Shown in pieces: positions 50,160-61,345 of a stretch of DNA of 64,000 nucleotides. The position numbers and the translations under genes were made by a program. The stretch's first letter is position 1; each line of letters begins with the position of its first letter. The stretch lies in assembly GCA_012103035.1 (NCBI GenBank), contig JAAVLL010000003.1, positions 186,001-250,000 of the forward strand. The letters run 5' to 3'. This DNA comes from Brucella oryzae (GTDB lineage Bacteria > Pseudomonadota > Alphaproteobacteria > Rhizobiales > Rhizobiaceae). The notes under the pieces were generated by a model that was given only the letters and a program-made list of their open reading frames with translations, was not told the origin of the DNA and ran no database searches.

Positions 50160-51093
50160 TAGAGCCTGAATCATAATGAACGCAACGATATCAGGCTCTT
50201 GCGATCCTTCGCGTGAGGAAGCGGATATTTGCGATGTAGATCCACGCTTCAGAGGAAGCGATGGTTTTCTCGAAGTCTTTGGCCAGTCTGCGACACCGTC
50301 CCAGCCATGCAAATGTTCGCTCAACAACCCATCAACTCGGGAGTAGTTCGAAACCTCCAGCGCGATCGGATCGCTTGACGATTTCCAGTGTAAACTTCCC
50401 GACCTTTTCCAGCCTGCCTTTGAGCTTTGGTCCTGCGTATCCGCCGTCAGCAAAGATATGTCGTAGCCACGGCCATCGTTTGAGAATGGTTTTCAAGACA
50501 TCCGGCGCGCCGTCTCTGTCCTGAATGCCCGCAGAATGGATCACGAGACCAACCATCAGGCCGAGAGTATCAACCACAATATGACGCTTGCGGCCGTTGA
50601 TCTTCTTCCCCGCATCAAAACCTCGTATTCCGCCGCTTTCCGTGGTTTTCACCGACTGGCTATCGATCACGCCAGCCGTGGGGCTGGGCTGCTTGTCGGC
50701 CTGTTCACGCGCAATCATCACAAGCGCGTTGTTGATGGTCCGCAGCATGCCATCATCTCCAGCGGTAGAAATATTTCTGCACCGTGGAGAATGGTGGAAT
50801 TCAGTAGGCAAAAGCCGCCACGCACCACCCGAAGAAGCTATATAAAGAAGCGCGTTCACCACTTCTCGCAAGTTTGTCTTTCGAGGGCGACCGAGAGGTC
50901 GTGGCAAAGGCATCAGCGGTTCGAGCACAGACCATTCCGCATCCGTTAAATCGCTTGCATAACGCGAATTGCGACGCTCATACTGTCGCCGAGCGGGTTT
51001 CAGTCCAGGCCATCGTGAACTCCATCGTATGTCAGAAATCCGATTGAATCATAACCTGCTGAAATCGCTCAACCCTTTTGGAACAGGCTCTAG
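50160..51093 (-). mobile_element. IS5-family (IS427-like) insertion sequence
   Basis: The ends TAGAGCCTG (50160) and CAGGCTCTA (51085-51093) are inverted repeats bounding 934 bp, the usual IS427-group size. Confidence 0.75.
50191..51013 (-). CDS. IS5-family transposase, frame-broken
   Basis: ATG 51013 reads MAWTET; after a change near 50985 the frame gives NSRYASDLTDAEWSVLEPLM and, from 50928, the DUF4096 part RPRKTNLREVVNALLYIASS. DDE residues lie in AGVIDSQSVKTTESGGIRGF (Asp) and WLRHIFADGGYAGPKLKGRL (Asp). After a change near 50335 the C-terminus is VVERTFAWLGRCRRLAKDFE (Glu), ending at 50191. The two-frame layout resembles programmed frameshifting in this group, but other breaks are present too. 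Confidence 0.85.
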
Positions 51094-51414
51094 GTCCAGA
51101 AAGGTTGACAACGGTTCGACGCGAACGCCGATCCCTATACCGAAGAGGAAATCGAGCGGGAAGGTGCACCAAGTTTGCGCGACGCTGCGCATCCCAAAGG
51201 GATTGCTCACCATATATAAGAATGAAACACTGTGCCTTCCAGTATCGAGCCTCAATCGGGCTGACAGCGTCGATGTCCGCTTCAGATTTGGTACCGACAC
51301 TTGTCGAATAGGAGCTAGATTTCAAGATTATGGACCTCGGCTCTGCTGGATTAAGGCACTTATCCATTCGGCATAATGCAAATCCGAAACAGCTGGAAAG
51401 GAGACTGTGAAATG
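51094..51414. other. Unassigned region between IS5 and IS6-type elements
   Basis: Open frames exist on both strands (for example minus 51300-51100 with LDFLFGIGIGVRVEPLSTFL), but none has a recognisable domain, a ribosome site or clear codon bias. Treated as non-coding or a decayed fragment. Confidence 0.35.
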
Positions 51415-52094
51415 GGTGTTGTCACGTTAAGTTTCTCTGGCCGGAAAGGCCAGGGGCTCGTAGATATTCAGGCGAAACAGGCCGCAATTTTCCATGCATC
51501 GAAAGCTTCGAGGCGATGGTAGCGAATTGTGTGTGCGGCTCGGCGACGAGATGGAACAGAGAAACAATTGCGGGTCGCTGAGTGCATGGAGACGAACCGT
51601 TGCAACGCTCCAGGTGACCGATGGGTGATGATCCGTTTGGGAGCAAAGCCATAGCGCTTCATTAACGCCACGAGCAGTCGCTTTGCCGCCCTTTATCACG
51701 CCGCTTCTGCAAGATTTCTTCGAGAACGGAGCCATGTTGATCAACCGCACGCCAAAGCCAGAATTTTTCTCCAGCGCATTTGACGACCACTTCGTCCAAA
51801 TACCAAATATCGCCGGCGCGCGCCTGACGCCGCCGCAAGTTGCGTGTGATCTGGGGCCGAACTTGGCGATCCAACGACGAACTGTCTCGTATGATACGTC
51901 GATTCTACGCTCAAGCAGCATTTCCTCAACTTCACGCAGACTAAGGTTGAACCGCAGATAAAGCCACACCGCATGAGCAATAATCTGTGGCGGAAAACGG
52001 TGACGCTTGAAGATGATATCTGATGTCTGCATCGCCAAAATTTACGCCCAAACCGTCAGGCAGGCAACTGTAGCCCAGTTAACGTGACAACACC
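51415..52094 (-). mobile_element. IS6-type insertion sequence, copy C, internally deleted
   Basis: Same terminal repeats as copies A, B and D but only 680 bp. The segment between GACCGATG and GGTGATGATCC (about 136 bp in copy B, near 32732-32866) is missing, with GATG-type microhomology at the join. The left flank ...CTGTGAAATG and right flank CTGTGAACT share CTGTGAA, a possible degenerate target duplication. Confidence 0.88.
51468..52032 (-). pseudogene. IS6-family transposase (copy C), deleted
   Basis: The N-terminal half is present (MQTSDIIFKRHRFPPQIIAH to the first Asp in DIWYLDEVVVKC), but the deletion removes sequence around the second Asp and the Glu of the DDE triad. Homopolymer frame slips also occur. 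The copy cannot make an active enzyme but its ends could be moved by another copy. Confidence 0.85.
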
Positions 52095-52107
52095 CTGTGA
52101 ACTAATG

Positions 52108-52122
52108 TGAAAATTATTTTCA
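52108..52122. promoter_or_regulatory. Perfect palindrome upstream of the RpiR gene
   Basis: TGAAAATTATTTTCA: 7-bp arms around one T, 58 bp upstream of the RpiR start and only 14 bp outside the IS copy C end. It has the GAAA...TTTC symmetry common for RpiR/MurR regulators and is a likely operator for the peptide operon. Confidence 0.6.
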
Positions 52123-52180
52123 AATCGGTAAAATTATGATAAATGACTTTTCATAAAGATAAAAAGTAAACGGGAACAAC

Positions 52181-53019
52181 GTGAATCTGTCCACATTGAT
52201 TGGGTCCTGCCGAGGCAGTCTCACCCCAAACCAGCAAAAGATCGCAGATTTTGTGCTCGCCAATCCATTCGCGGTCGCGACGATGGGTATAGAGGAGCTT
52301 GCACAAGCAACCTCTACCTCATCTGCAACGATTACCCGGTTCGTGCGGGCACTGGGATTGGGGAGCTTTACAGATTTCAGAGGATTCGCGGTACAAGGCT
52401 ACCAGTCATTGCTGCGCCCAGTGGAGAATGTCGACCGCGCCCGTCACATCCCGCCTGGAAAGATTGCGGAGGGTTCCTTCCAGAGTGCTGCAGAATGCTT
52501 GCAGCAGGTCATGAGGGAAGCCGGGAGTACCGTGTGGGAGGACATTGCGGCCCAGATGATGAATGCGCCGCGTGTTGCCTTTCTCGGTTTTGGCGTCAGC
52601 GCGAACATGCTGCAATATCTTGCTGATAAATCAATCCTTTTACCCGGTCACAGCTCGTGCTGAACGGTGCCGGCGGGCTCGAACGTGTTGCCCAGAAAGT
52701 GCTCCGGCTGGGGCCTGGAGATCTTGTGATAGCGATGGCCTTGCCACGCTACTCACAGGCGACCCTTGATTTTCTGAAGCTTGCGCGAGGCCGGGGAGCC
52801 CATTGCATTGCCGTAACGGATGGCCCTGCCTCGCCGCTGTGTTCACTCAGCCATGAGCAGATATTCGTACCCGCGAGCCACCCCGTTCTGCATAGTTCGA
52901 CGATTGGTGCACTCGCTGCCTTCGAAGCGATCATTGCCGTGCTGACGGCACATCACCAGAGCGTCTCGGATGCCGTTTCCGTAACGCGCTCTCATGCCCT
53001 ATCTTTATGCGGAGGATGA
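52181..53019 (+). CDS. MurR/RpiR-family transcriptional regulator, frame-broken
   Basis: The N-terminal HTH_6 domain reads CRGSLTPNQQKIADFVLANP, VATMGIEELAQATSTSSATI and TRFVRALGLGSFTDFRGFAV. The SIS domain follows: MNAPRVAFLGFGVSANMLQY, and after a change near 52645 VLRLGPGDLVIAMALPRYSQ, ARGRGAHCIAVTDGPASPLC. Another change near 52990 would give the natural end PYLYAEDEDQPQSKS. RpiR proteins sense sugar phosphates or amino-sugar/peptidoglycan fragments. It leads the gsi-type operon. Confidence 0.85.
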
Positions 53020-53051
53020 AGATCAGCCGCAGTCCAAATCGAGGACCACGG

Positions 53052-54915
53052 ATGACAGTGAAGCCGAGTAACCCCGAAGACGCACCGATCGTACGCGTTG
53101 AAAATGTCAGTGTTGATTTCAAGGGCGATGATGGCACGTTTCGTGCGGTCAGGAATCTATCGTTCGAGATCAAACCGGGTGAAACGCTGGCAGTTGTGGG
53201 TGAATCCGGATCCGGTAAATCTGTCACGTCTCTTGCGATCATGCGTCTTGTGGAATTCGGTGGCGGCAAGATTACGGAAGGCGCTATTGAATTTACCAAC
53301 CGCGATGGAGTTACACACGACCTTACCAGGTTTGCGCTTGATGAGATGGAAGGTATTCGCGGCAACGATATAGCGATGATTTTCCAGGAGCCAATGACCT
53401 CTCTCAACCCGGTTTTACTGTTGGCGAGCAGATTGCCGAAGCGGTGCGTTTGCATCAGAAGTGTTCTTCTGCTGAAGCACGGGCTGAAGCACTGCACATG
53501 TTGGAAAAGGTCCGTATTCCCGATGCCAGGCGCATACTTGACCGTCATCCGCACCAGTTGTCGGGTGGCATGCGTCAGCGTGTCATGATTGCCATGGCTC
53601 TTTCTTGCCGACCGCGTCTGCTGATTGCCGATGAGCCAACCACGGCTCTGGACGTCACCATTCAGGCGCAGATTCTGCGTCTCATCCGTTTGCTTCAGGA
53701 AGAGATGGGCATGGCCGTACTCTTCATCACTCACGATATGGGCGTTGTGGCGGAAGTTGCAGACAAGGTGCTTGTTATGCGTGGCGGCGAGAAAGTGGAA
53801 GAAGGCACCGTAGAAACCATTTTGCTGCGCCGCAACACCGTTATACCCGCGCGTTGCTTGCCGCAGTGCCACGTCTTGAGCTTTAACGGTGAAAACCTTC
53901 CGCGTCGTTTTCCTCTATTGAAAGCCGATGACAGCGGCTCGGACAGTTTTGCCGAGTATCCTCCGCAAGACACGATCAAATCACCTGAGCCGGTATTGCA
54001 GGTGCGTGATCTGGTGACGCGGTTCGATATCAGGAACGGGCTCTTCTCGAAACTCACTGGTCGCGTGCATGCTGTGGAACAGGTCAGTTTCAGTTTGCAC
54101 CAGGGTGAAACACTGGCGCTGGTCGGTGAATCGGGTTGTGGCAAGTCAACGACCGGACGCACAATAATGATGCTTCAGGAAGTCACTTCCGGAGCGGTCT
54201 TCTATAATGGCAAGGATATTTTCAAACTTGGAAGAGCGGAAAAGCAATCCATTCGCCGCAAGATCCAATACGTCTTTCAGGACCCTTTCGCATCCCTCGA
54301 TCCGCGGCTGACTGTGGGCTTTTCAATTGCGGAGCCGCTAATCACCCACGGGCTCGCAAAGGGGAAATCCAGGAGCGTGTAGTGGAATTGCTTCGGGACG
54401 TGGGTCTGCAGCCAGAGCATGCGCATCGTTATCCGCATCAGTTTTCGGGGCAACGTCAGCGTATCTGTATAGCGCGTGCTCTCGCGGGAGATCCCGATAT
54501 TCTCATTACCGACGAGGCGGTTGCCGCGCTTGATGTCTCCATTCAGGCACAGGTCATTAATCTGATGATGGAACTGCAGGAAAAACGTGGACTTTCCTAC
54601 ATATTCATCAGTCACGACATGGCGGTTGTTGAGCGGATATCCCATCGTGTGGCGGTGATGTATCTTGGGCAGGTCGTTGAAATTGGTCCGCGGCGCCAGA
54701 TTTTCGAGAATCCACAACATCCCTATACGCGACGGCTTCTCTGCGGTTCCAATTGCCGATCCCCAGCGGCGTGAGCGCAGTCGCCCGCTTATCGAGGGGA
54801 AATCCCAAGCCCGGTGCGTTCACCGGACGACATGCCGGTCGTCAGCCCTCTTATCGAGGTGGAGCCTGGCCATTTCGTAGCACGCCATCCCATCGGCGAT
54901 TTTCATTGGTCTTAG
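53052..54915 (+). CDS. gsiA: Dipeptide/glutathione ABC importer, fused double ATPase (GsiA type), frame-broken
   Basis: About 620 residues with two ATPase units. Unit 1: Walker [32 protein letters not shown], signature [18 protein letters not shown], Walker [19 protein letters not shown]. Unit 2: Walker [41 protein letters not shown](G)[32 protein letters not shown], where the usual DEP is DEA. Frame changes lie near 53415, 54365, 54450 and 54745. The end is [14 protein letters not shown]. It energises GsiC/GsiD. Confidence 0.88.
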
Positions 54916-54928
54916 GAAGGAGTTGACA

Positions 54929-56452
54929 ATGAAACTGAAGAACTTGCTGTTGTCGTCGGCGTTGGCCGCCGCGATAATGCTCCCGGGCGCGACGGTCTGG
55001 GCGAAATCCTTACCGTTGCGGTACCAAATAACCTGACAGGTCTTGATCCAACGAACATCAATGACACGCTGTCGCAGACCTCGCTTCGTCTTATCTATCA
55101 GGGTCTTTTTGGCTTCGACAAGGATATGAAGCTCATTCCTCTACTGGCTGAAAGCTATGAGGCCAATGGCGATGCGACCGAATTTACCATCAAGATTCGC
55201 AAAGGTATCAAGTTCCACGACGGCACGGATTTCAATGCTGAAGCAGTTAAGGCCAATATCGAACGTCTTGCCAACCCGGACAACAAGCTCGCGCCGCAGC
55301 CTGGTCTCAATGGTCAAGGAAGTGCAGGTTGTTGACGATGCTACCGTCAAATTGATCCTCAAGGAACCGTTTGGCGCGATGATCGCCTCGCTTGCTCATC
55401 CAGGTGCCATGATCATTTCACCGGCGGCGCTTGAAAAATACGGCAAGGAGATCGGACGCAATCCGGTCGGAACCGGCCCGTTCAAGTTCAAAACTGGTCG
55501 GCAGATACGCTTGAAGTCGTGAAAATGACAACTACTGGAAAGAAGGGCTTCCCAAGATCGATGGCGTGACGGTTCGTTCAGTGCCGGAATCCGGTGCGCG
55601 CTTTGCAATGCTCCAGACGGGTGAAGCCCAGTTCATCCCTTCTTTCCCTCCTGAACTGATGCAGGTCGCCGAAAAGAACCCGAATGTCGAGGTCGATAAA
55701 GACCCTTCTATCGTCGAGTGGTACGTCTCTCTCAATAATCTGAAAAGCCTTTCGATGACGTTCGCGTCCGACACGCGCTCAATTACGCCGTAGACAAAAG
55801 CCTATTGCAAGATCGTCTATAACGACCTTTGCGAGCCGGCAGATTCGATCATTCCCAAGAACCTTGCATTCCATGTGCCGGTTGGCAACTACGAGTACAA
55901 TCTCGACAAGGCCAAAGATTTGATGAAGGAAGCAGGCCTGGAGAGTGGTTTCGAAACGGAAATCTGGGCAAACTCAATACGGAATCCATACGTGCGGTTC
56001 AGTTCATCCAGCAGCAACTGGCACAGATCAACGTGAAAGTGAACGTAATGCCGCTTGAGGCTGGCGTTGCTGCGCAGAAAATCTGGTCTGTCGAGAAGCC
56101 GGAAGATGCTGCCGTACAGATGTATTATGGCGGCTGGTCTGCATCGACGGGCGATGCCGATTGGGGTATTCGACCACTGCTTTATGGCCAGAGCTTTCCG
56201 CCAGCAATGTTCAACGTTGCTTACTTCAAGGACGCAAAGGTCGATGCTGCAATCGAAGGTGCAATCAGCACGGCTGATCCGGCCAAGCGGGCAGAATTCT
56301 ATGCGGAAGCACAAAAGGCCGCCTGGGAAGGCGCACCCTGGATCTTCCTCGGTGTGAACCAGAACCTGTCGGCCAAGACCAAGTCACTTTCCGGCGTCTA
56401 TATGCTTCCGGATCGTGGTTTCCTGCTCGAAGAAGCGGCATTCGCTGACTAA
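54929..56452 (+). CDS. gsiB: Peptide/glutathione ABC importer, periplasmic binding protein (GsiB type), frame-broken
   Basis: SBP_bac_5 family, about 510 residues. Signal peptide [20 protein letters not shown]; after a change near 55005 [40 protein letters not shown]. Several more changes (55300, 55495, 55755, 55970) interrupt the chain, but [36 protein letters not shown] and [20 protein letters not shown] are clear, ending [12 protein letters not shown] 54929 follows AGGAAGGAG. It gives substrate to the GsiC/GsiD channel. Confidence 0.87.
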
Positions 56453-56466
56453 CAGCTCGTGAAAAG

Positions 56467-56492
56467 AGCGCTGGCCTTTCGGGGCCGGCGCT
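56467..56492 (+). promoter_or_regulatory. Strong intercistronic stem-loop between gsiB and gsiC
   Basis: AGCGCTGGCC, loop TTTCGG, GGCCGGCGCT (one G-T pair) forms a 10-bp GC-rich hairpin 14 bp past the gsiB stop. Such hairpins commonly stabilise binding-protein mRNA and reduce readthrough into permease genes. Confidence 0.65.
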
Positions 56493-56511
56493 ACCTTCCG
56501 AAAGGGAATTT

Positions 56512-57432
56512 ATGTTTTCCTATCTCATCAAACGGCTTGTCGCTACCGTACCTGTCATCGTGCTCGTGATGGTTTGCGTTTTCGCCTTTGTGCACATGCT
56601 GCCAGGTGATCCCGCCCGCCTTGTAGCGGGCCCCGACGCCAGCCCGCAAGATATTGCTGCAGTTCGTTCGTCGCTTGGGTTGGATAAACCGTTGCCAGAG
56701 CAATTCACACGCTATTTGACGCGTGCGGTTCACGGCGATTTCGGTGTTTCGCTTAAGACGCGACGAATGGTCACCGAGGAGATCGGCGAACGTCTGATGC
56801 CTACAGTCTGGCTCACTGTATTTGCAATGCTCTGGTCTTCACTTCTCGGTTTGCTGATCGGCGTGATTTCTGCTGTAAAACGCGGTAAATGGCCTGACTA
56901 CGCTGGAATGATCATAGCGGTATCCGGCATTTCATTCCCGCCATTCTGGCTGGGCCTGTTGCTAATCAATATTTTCTCGGTGAAACTTGGCTGGTTTCCG
57001 ACCGGCGGCTACGGTACTTGGCAGCATTATGTGATGCCTTCGTTCACGCTTGGGGTGGGGGTTGCAGCTGTTATGGCGCGTTTTACCCGCTCAGCATTTA
57101 TTGAAATTGCGCGGGAGGACTATGTTCGCACAGCACGCGCCAAAGGCGTGCCGGAGCGAAGGGTCGTATGGAAACATGCGCTACGCAACGCATTGATCCC
57201 CATTATCACAATGGTTGGTCTGCAATTCGGTTTTCTGCTTGGTGGATCGATAGTGGTCGAAAGCGTGTTCTCCTGGCCAGGTGTAGGAAGACTGCTGGTC
57301 GATTCCGTTTCCTATCGGGATTACCCTGTCATTCAGGCATTGATCCTGCTGTTCTCACTACAGTTCATCTTTATCAATCTGCTGGTTGACGTTCTTTATG
57401 CCTTTGCAAACCCGGAGATCCGCTACAAATGA
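56512..57432 (+). CDS. gsiC: Peptide/glutathione ABC importer permease (GsiC/DppB type)
   Basis: Intact, 306 residues, six helices. [40 protein letters not shown], then the EAA loop [20 protein letters not shown] with [20 protein letters not shown], and [20 protein letters not shown] near the end. One half of the inner-membrane channel. Its stop overlaps the gsiD start (ATGA). Confidence 0.92.
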   Translation: MFSYLIKRLVATVPVIVLVMVCVFAFVHMLPGDPARLVAGPDASPQDIAAVRSSLGLDKPLPEQFTRYLTRAVHGDFGVSLKTRRMVTEEIGERLMPTVWLTVFAMLWSSLLGLLIGVISAVKRGKWPDYAGMIIAVSGISFPPFWLGLLLINIFSVKLGWFPTGGYGTWQHYVMPSFTLGVGVAAVMARFTRSAFIEIAREDYVRTARAKGVPERRVVWKHALRNALIPIITMVGLQFGFLLGGSIVVESVFSWPGVGRLLVDSVSYRDYPVIQALILLFSLQFIFINLLVDVLYAFANPEIRYK

Positions 57433-58310
57433 GTACGACAACCGTATTGGTGGACCCAGCCCAGAAAATGCGCAGACCATTGGCCGAATTCTGGCGGCGG
57501 TTCAAAAGCAGAAGGTAGCCCTGGTGGCGTTTGTCTTCATCATTGCTTTGGTGCTGGCGGCAATTCTGGCTCCAGTGCTTGCACCTTATGATCCGAGCAC
57601 GCCGGACTATAATGCCGTTCTCCAGGGCCCGAGTGCCGGGCATTGGGCGGGAACGGATGCCTATGGGCGTGACATATTCAGCCGCATTATCTGGGGTGCG
57701 CGCATTTCGCTCGCGGTGGGCTTTCTGTCGGTGACGCTGGGCGCGCTTTTCGGCGTCACGCTTGGTATCGTTTCCGGGTTTTACGGTGGTTGGGTGGATT
57801 CGGTTATCATGCGATTGTGCGATCTGCTGCTTGCTTTCCCTGGCATTCTGCTTGCAATCGCTGTGATCGCGGTGCTCGGACCCGGCATTACCAATGTGAT
57901 CTACGCAGTCGCGATCTTCTCTATTCCGGTTTTCGCCCGACTTGCTCGCGGCACCACGTTGCAGTTGAAGCGCACTGTTTATGTCGATGCATCGCGGGCG
58001 ATCGGCGTAGCTGATCGCGTTATCATGCTTCGTCATATCTTGCCTGGTACCCTGCCAAACGTCATTGTCTATTTTTCGATGCGTATAGGCACCTCCATTC
58101 TGACCGCTGCTGCCTTATCTTTCATCGGCCTCGGCGCGCAACCGCCAAGCCCGAATGGGGCGCCATGCTGGCTGATGGCCGGACCTATATGGGAGTGGCC
58201 GATCATTTGACGTTATTCCCCGGCATCGCAATATTTGTCACCGTGCTGGGCTTCAATCTTTTGGCGATGGCTTGCGCGATGCGCTCGATCCGAAGCTACG
58301 ATCCGACTGA
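57429..58310 (+). CDS. gsiD: Peptide/glutathione ABC importer permease (GsiD/DppC type), frame-broken
   Basis: [20 protein letters not shown] and, after a change near 57510, [40 protein letters not shown]. The EAA loop reads [20 protein letters not shown] with [21 protein letters not shown] change near 58160 leads to [20 protein letters not shown] and the end [12 protein letters not shown]. About 293 residues. Second half of the channel. Confidence 0.88.
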
Positions 58311-58322
58311 GGAGCGGTTGTT

Positions 58323-59135
58323 ATGCGAGTTTATATCTCCGCCGATATTGAGGGAGTTGCAGGTGTTGTTGCTCCGGCTCAAGGGCAGGCTGGTCATGTG
58401 GAATATGAGAAAGCGCGCATTCTCATGACCGAAGAAGTCAACGCCGTAGTCGAGGGGTTGGTAGAAGCGGGCGCAACCGAAATCCTTGTCAACGACTCAC
58501 GGGCCAATGACAAATATTCTGCCATCTCTGCTGCATCCGGCAGCCGATTTGCTTCTAGGCAAGCCCAAGCCGATGAACATGGCCTGCGGTTTGACGGCTG
58601 AATTCGATTTGTTCCTTATGGTCGGGCATCATTCCATGGCCGGCAAGGGTGGGGTACTTGCCCACACCACAAACGGTTTTGCATTCCGGGAAGTCCGTAT
58701 CAACAACCTGCCTTACGGGGAGCCGGGTATTTACGGTGCTTATGCCGGAGAGCTTGGCGTTCCAGTTGGTCTGGTTTCCGGCGACGATTGCACGAGGGAC
58801 GAAAATATTGGATTTTTCCCGGATGCTGAATTTATCGTTGTCAAACAATCTTTCGGTCACCGGGCTGCACGTCAGGTATCCGTCCAGCGGGCGCGCGCTA
58901 TGCTGAGGGAGGGGCGATACGTGCAGTCCGCGAAGCTGGTAGTAAAAAGCATTCCGGCTGAATGGGCCATACAAGACGGAATTCTTGATGAGCAATGCGG
59001 CACTCGCAGATCAAATGGCAATACTCCCCGGCCAGACGGGTTGATGCCGTCACCGTGGGGTTCGATTGTGTGACGATGGCGGAGGTGGTTGGCTGGATGA
59101 CGGCACTTGCCGCCATGAGCTTCGCGTTGCGCTGA
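58323..59135 (+). CDS. dppA: M55-family D-aminopeptidase (DppA type), frame-broken
   Basis: About 270 residues. The zinc-site motif is intact: [16 protein letters not shown] with D8 and E10. After a change near 58495, [20 protein letters not shown] gives the His motif, [20 protein letters not shown] the next His, and [20 protein letters not shown] continues the core. Later changes near 58915 and 58965 lead to [20 protein letters not shown] and the end at 59135. It releases N-terminal D-amino acids from peptides, and its position after a peptide importer gives it cytoplasmic substrate. Confidence 0.83.
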
Positions 59136-59177
59136 CGCGATTGAATAAAGCAGAACTCCTTCCAGATTGAGGTCAGA

Positions 59178-60111
59178 ATGTCTGAAACGATGCCGGTTAT
59201 CGCGCTGCATGGCGGTGCGGGAACGATACTGAAATCAACATGACGCCGGAGCGCGAGGCTGCCTATCATGTTGCCCTGCGCTTCTGTCTCGAGGCGGGAC
59301 TGAATATTCTGCGCGAGGGTGGCACATCGCTCGATGCCGTAACGGCTTCGGTTATGGCATTGGAAGATGACCCGTTGTTCAACGCGGGACGTGGCGCGGT
59401 TTTACCACCGACAGCACCCACGAAATGGATGCGGCCATTATGAATGGATCGACACGTGAATGCGGCTCGATTTCAGGAATTTGCGGTCCACGCCACCCGA
59501 TACTTGCCGCGCGCGCAGTGATGGAAACGACCGAGCATGTATTTCTGGCCGGTGATGGCGCCAAACGCTTCTGTGAAAATGTCGGTCTTGAATTACAAAC
59601 TCCGGAATGGTTCGGTACCGAACATCGGCTCAACGCCCTCAAGGCTGAAATGAAGCGTCGTAAAGAGGGGCTTCCGGATGACGGCGATCCTGCTCGCAAG
59701 CATGGAACTGTCGGGGCGGTGGCGCTCGATCGGTTCGGTCACCTCGCGGCAGCGACCTCCACAGGCGGCATGACGGCAAAGACGCCCGGTCGCGTCGGTG
59801 ATAGTCCCGTTATTGGCGCCGGAACCTGGGCTGACGATACCACTGCGGCCATTTCGGCAACCGGACATGGAGAATATTTCATTCGTTGGGCTGTTGGACA
59901 CGAGATCGATGCACGTATGCGCTGGGCAGGACAGGACTTGCAAAATGCGGCAGGTGGTGTCGTGACCGAACTGGGTGAAATCGGCGGTTCAGGCGGGCTT
60001 GTGGCCGTGGATGCAAAGGGCAATATCTGCCTGCCCTTCAACAGTCCGGGAATGTATCGCGCATGGTGCGGTGTGGATGGTGTCATCCATACCGGAATCT
60101 ATCGCCATTGA
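59178..60111 (+). CDS. iaaA: Isoaspartyl peptidase / L-asparaginase (IaaA type), frame-broken
   Basis: Ntn-hydrolase of about 311 residues. MPVIALHGGAGTI starts the alpha subunit; after changes near 59235 and 59400 DDPLFNAGRGAVFT-like sequence continues to MDAAIMNGSTRECGSISGIC and HPILAARAVMETTEHVFLAG. The autocleavage/catalytic threonine lies in KHGTVGAVALDRFGHLAAAT, followed by STGGMTAKTPGRVGDSPVIG and GTWADDTTAAISATGHGEYF. It degrades isoaspartyl dipeptides. Linkage to gsiABCD is the same as in enterobacteria. Confidence 0.88.
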
Positions 60112-60294
60112 TTGTCTCGCCCGAATTGCATCGCGGTAGTTATATACTGCCTGAACTACGCTGAGGTCACGAACAGAGGTTTGTGCGGGCAAAGCCATCG
60201 TCGGGATGATGGTCGACCGGGGTATTGCCGTTCGTGCGGTTACGTCAGCTCGCGGACCGGGTACGCCGGTTCGCGAGATTAGAGCAGGGGCGTC
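60112..60294. other. Intergenic region ahead of IS copy D
   Basis: No gene is recognised. A short open stretch (GKAIVGMMVDRGIAVRAVTS) just before the IS may be a cut coding remnant. Confidence 0.3.
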
Positions 60295-61110
60295 GGTGTT
60301 GTCACGTTAACTGGGCTACAGTTGCCTGCCTGACGGTTTGGGCGTAAATTTTGGCGATGCAGACATCAGATATCATCTTCAAGCGTCACCGTTTTCCGCC
60401 ACAGATTATTGCTCATGCGGTGTGGCTTTATCTGCGGTTCAACCTTAGTCTGCGTGAAGTTGAGGAAATGCTGCTTGAGCGTAGAATCGACGTATCATAC
60501 GAGACAGTTCGTCGTTGGATCGCCAAGTTCGGCCCCCAGATCACACGCAACTTGCGGCGGCGTCAGGCGCGCCCCGGCGATATTTGGTATTTGGACGAAG
60601 TGGTCGTCAAATGCGCTGGAGAAAAATTCTGGCTTTGGCGTGCGGTTGATCAACATGGCTCCGTTCTCGAAGAAATCTTGCAGAAGCGGCGTGATAAAGG
60701 GCGGCAAAGCGACTGCTCGTGGCGTTAATGAAGCGCTATGGCTTTGCTCCCAAACGGATCATCACCGATAAGCTCCGCTCCTACGGTGCAGCAAAGGCAG
60801 AAGTGGCACCCGGCCTTGGCCATTGGTCGCACAAGGGCCTCAATAATCGGGCTGAAAATAGCCATCTGCCGTTTAGGAAACGGGAGCGAACCATGCAAGG
60901 TCATCGGTCACCTGGAGCGTTGCAACGGTTCGTCTCCACGCACTCAGCGACCCGCAATTGTTTCTCTGTTCCATCTCGTCGCCGAGCCGCACACACAATT
61001 CGCTACCATCGCCTCGAAGCTTTCGATGCATGGAAAATTGCGGCCTGTTTCGCATGAATATCTACGAGCCCCTGGTCTTTCCGGCCAGAGAAACTTAACG
61101 TGACAACACC
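60295..61110 (+). mobile_element. IS6-type insertion sequence, copy D
   Basis: 816 bp, terminal repeats GGTGTTGTCACGTTAA and complement. No 8-bp target duplication. The best-preserved copy apart from one homopolymer slip. Confidence 0.92.
60357..61057 (+). CDS. IS6-family transposase (copy D), one frame break
   Basis: In frame from MQTSDIIFKRHRF through IAKFGPQITRNLRRRQARPG and WLWRAVDQHGSVLEEILQKR, then slips at GATAAAGGG near 60700 (three A, where copy B has four). Downstream the second frame carries the remaining DDE residues (RIITDKLRSYGAA, NNRAENSHLPFRKRER). One added A would restore a 233-residue protein. Confidence 0.88.
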
Positions 61111-61345
61111 GCCATTCGGCATCAAAATGCCGATTGGTCTTACGACCGGGCTATTAGGGGACTTTATCTCCTCTGGGTTCTTGCTTGCCAAAAAGTGATT
61201 AGTTCTAGTTGAGAAGCACCGTAAATCAGCGAAACAGATGGCTCACGCCAGGACCTTGGCGACGCTGAGCGGCTCGACTGTCTCGTGAGAATTACGCGCA
61301 GCGCCGGCCCAGCTTCAACAGAGATGGACCAGCACCCGATGCTGT
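61111..61345. other. Intergenic region right of IS copy D
   Basis: No gene or site seen; it lies beyond the 3' end of the convergent SIS gene. Confidence 0.35.

Noticed and set aside
51405-52105. 8-bp target duplication at IS copy C (CTGTGAA on both sides)
   Set aside because: The shared word is seven bases and offset from the terminal repeats by three bases on one side; chance or partial decay is as likely.
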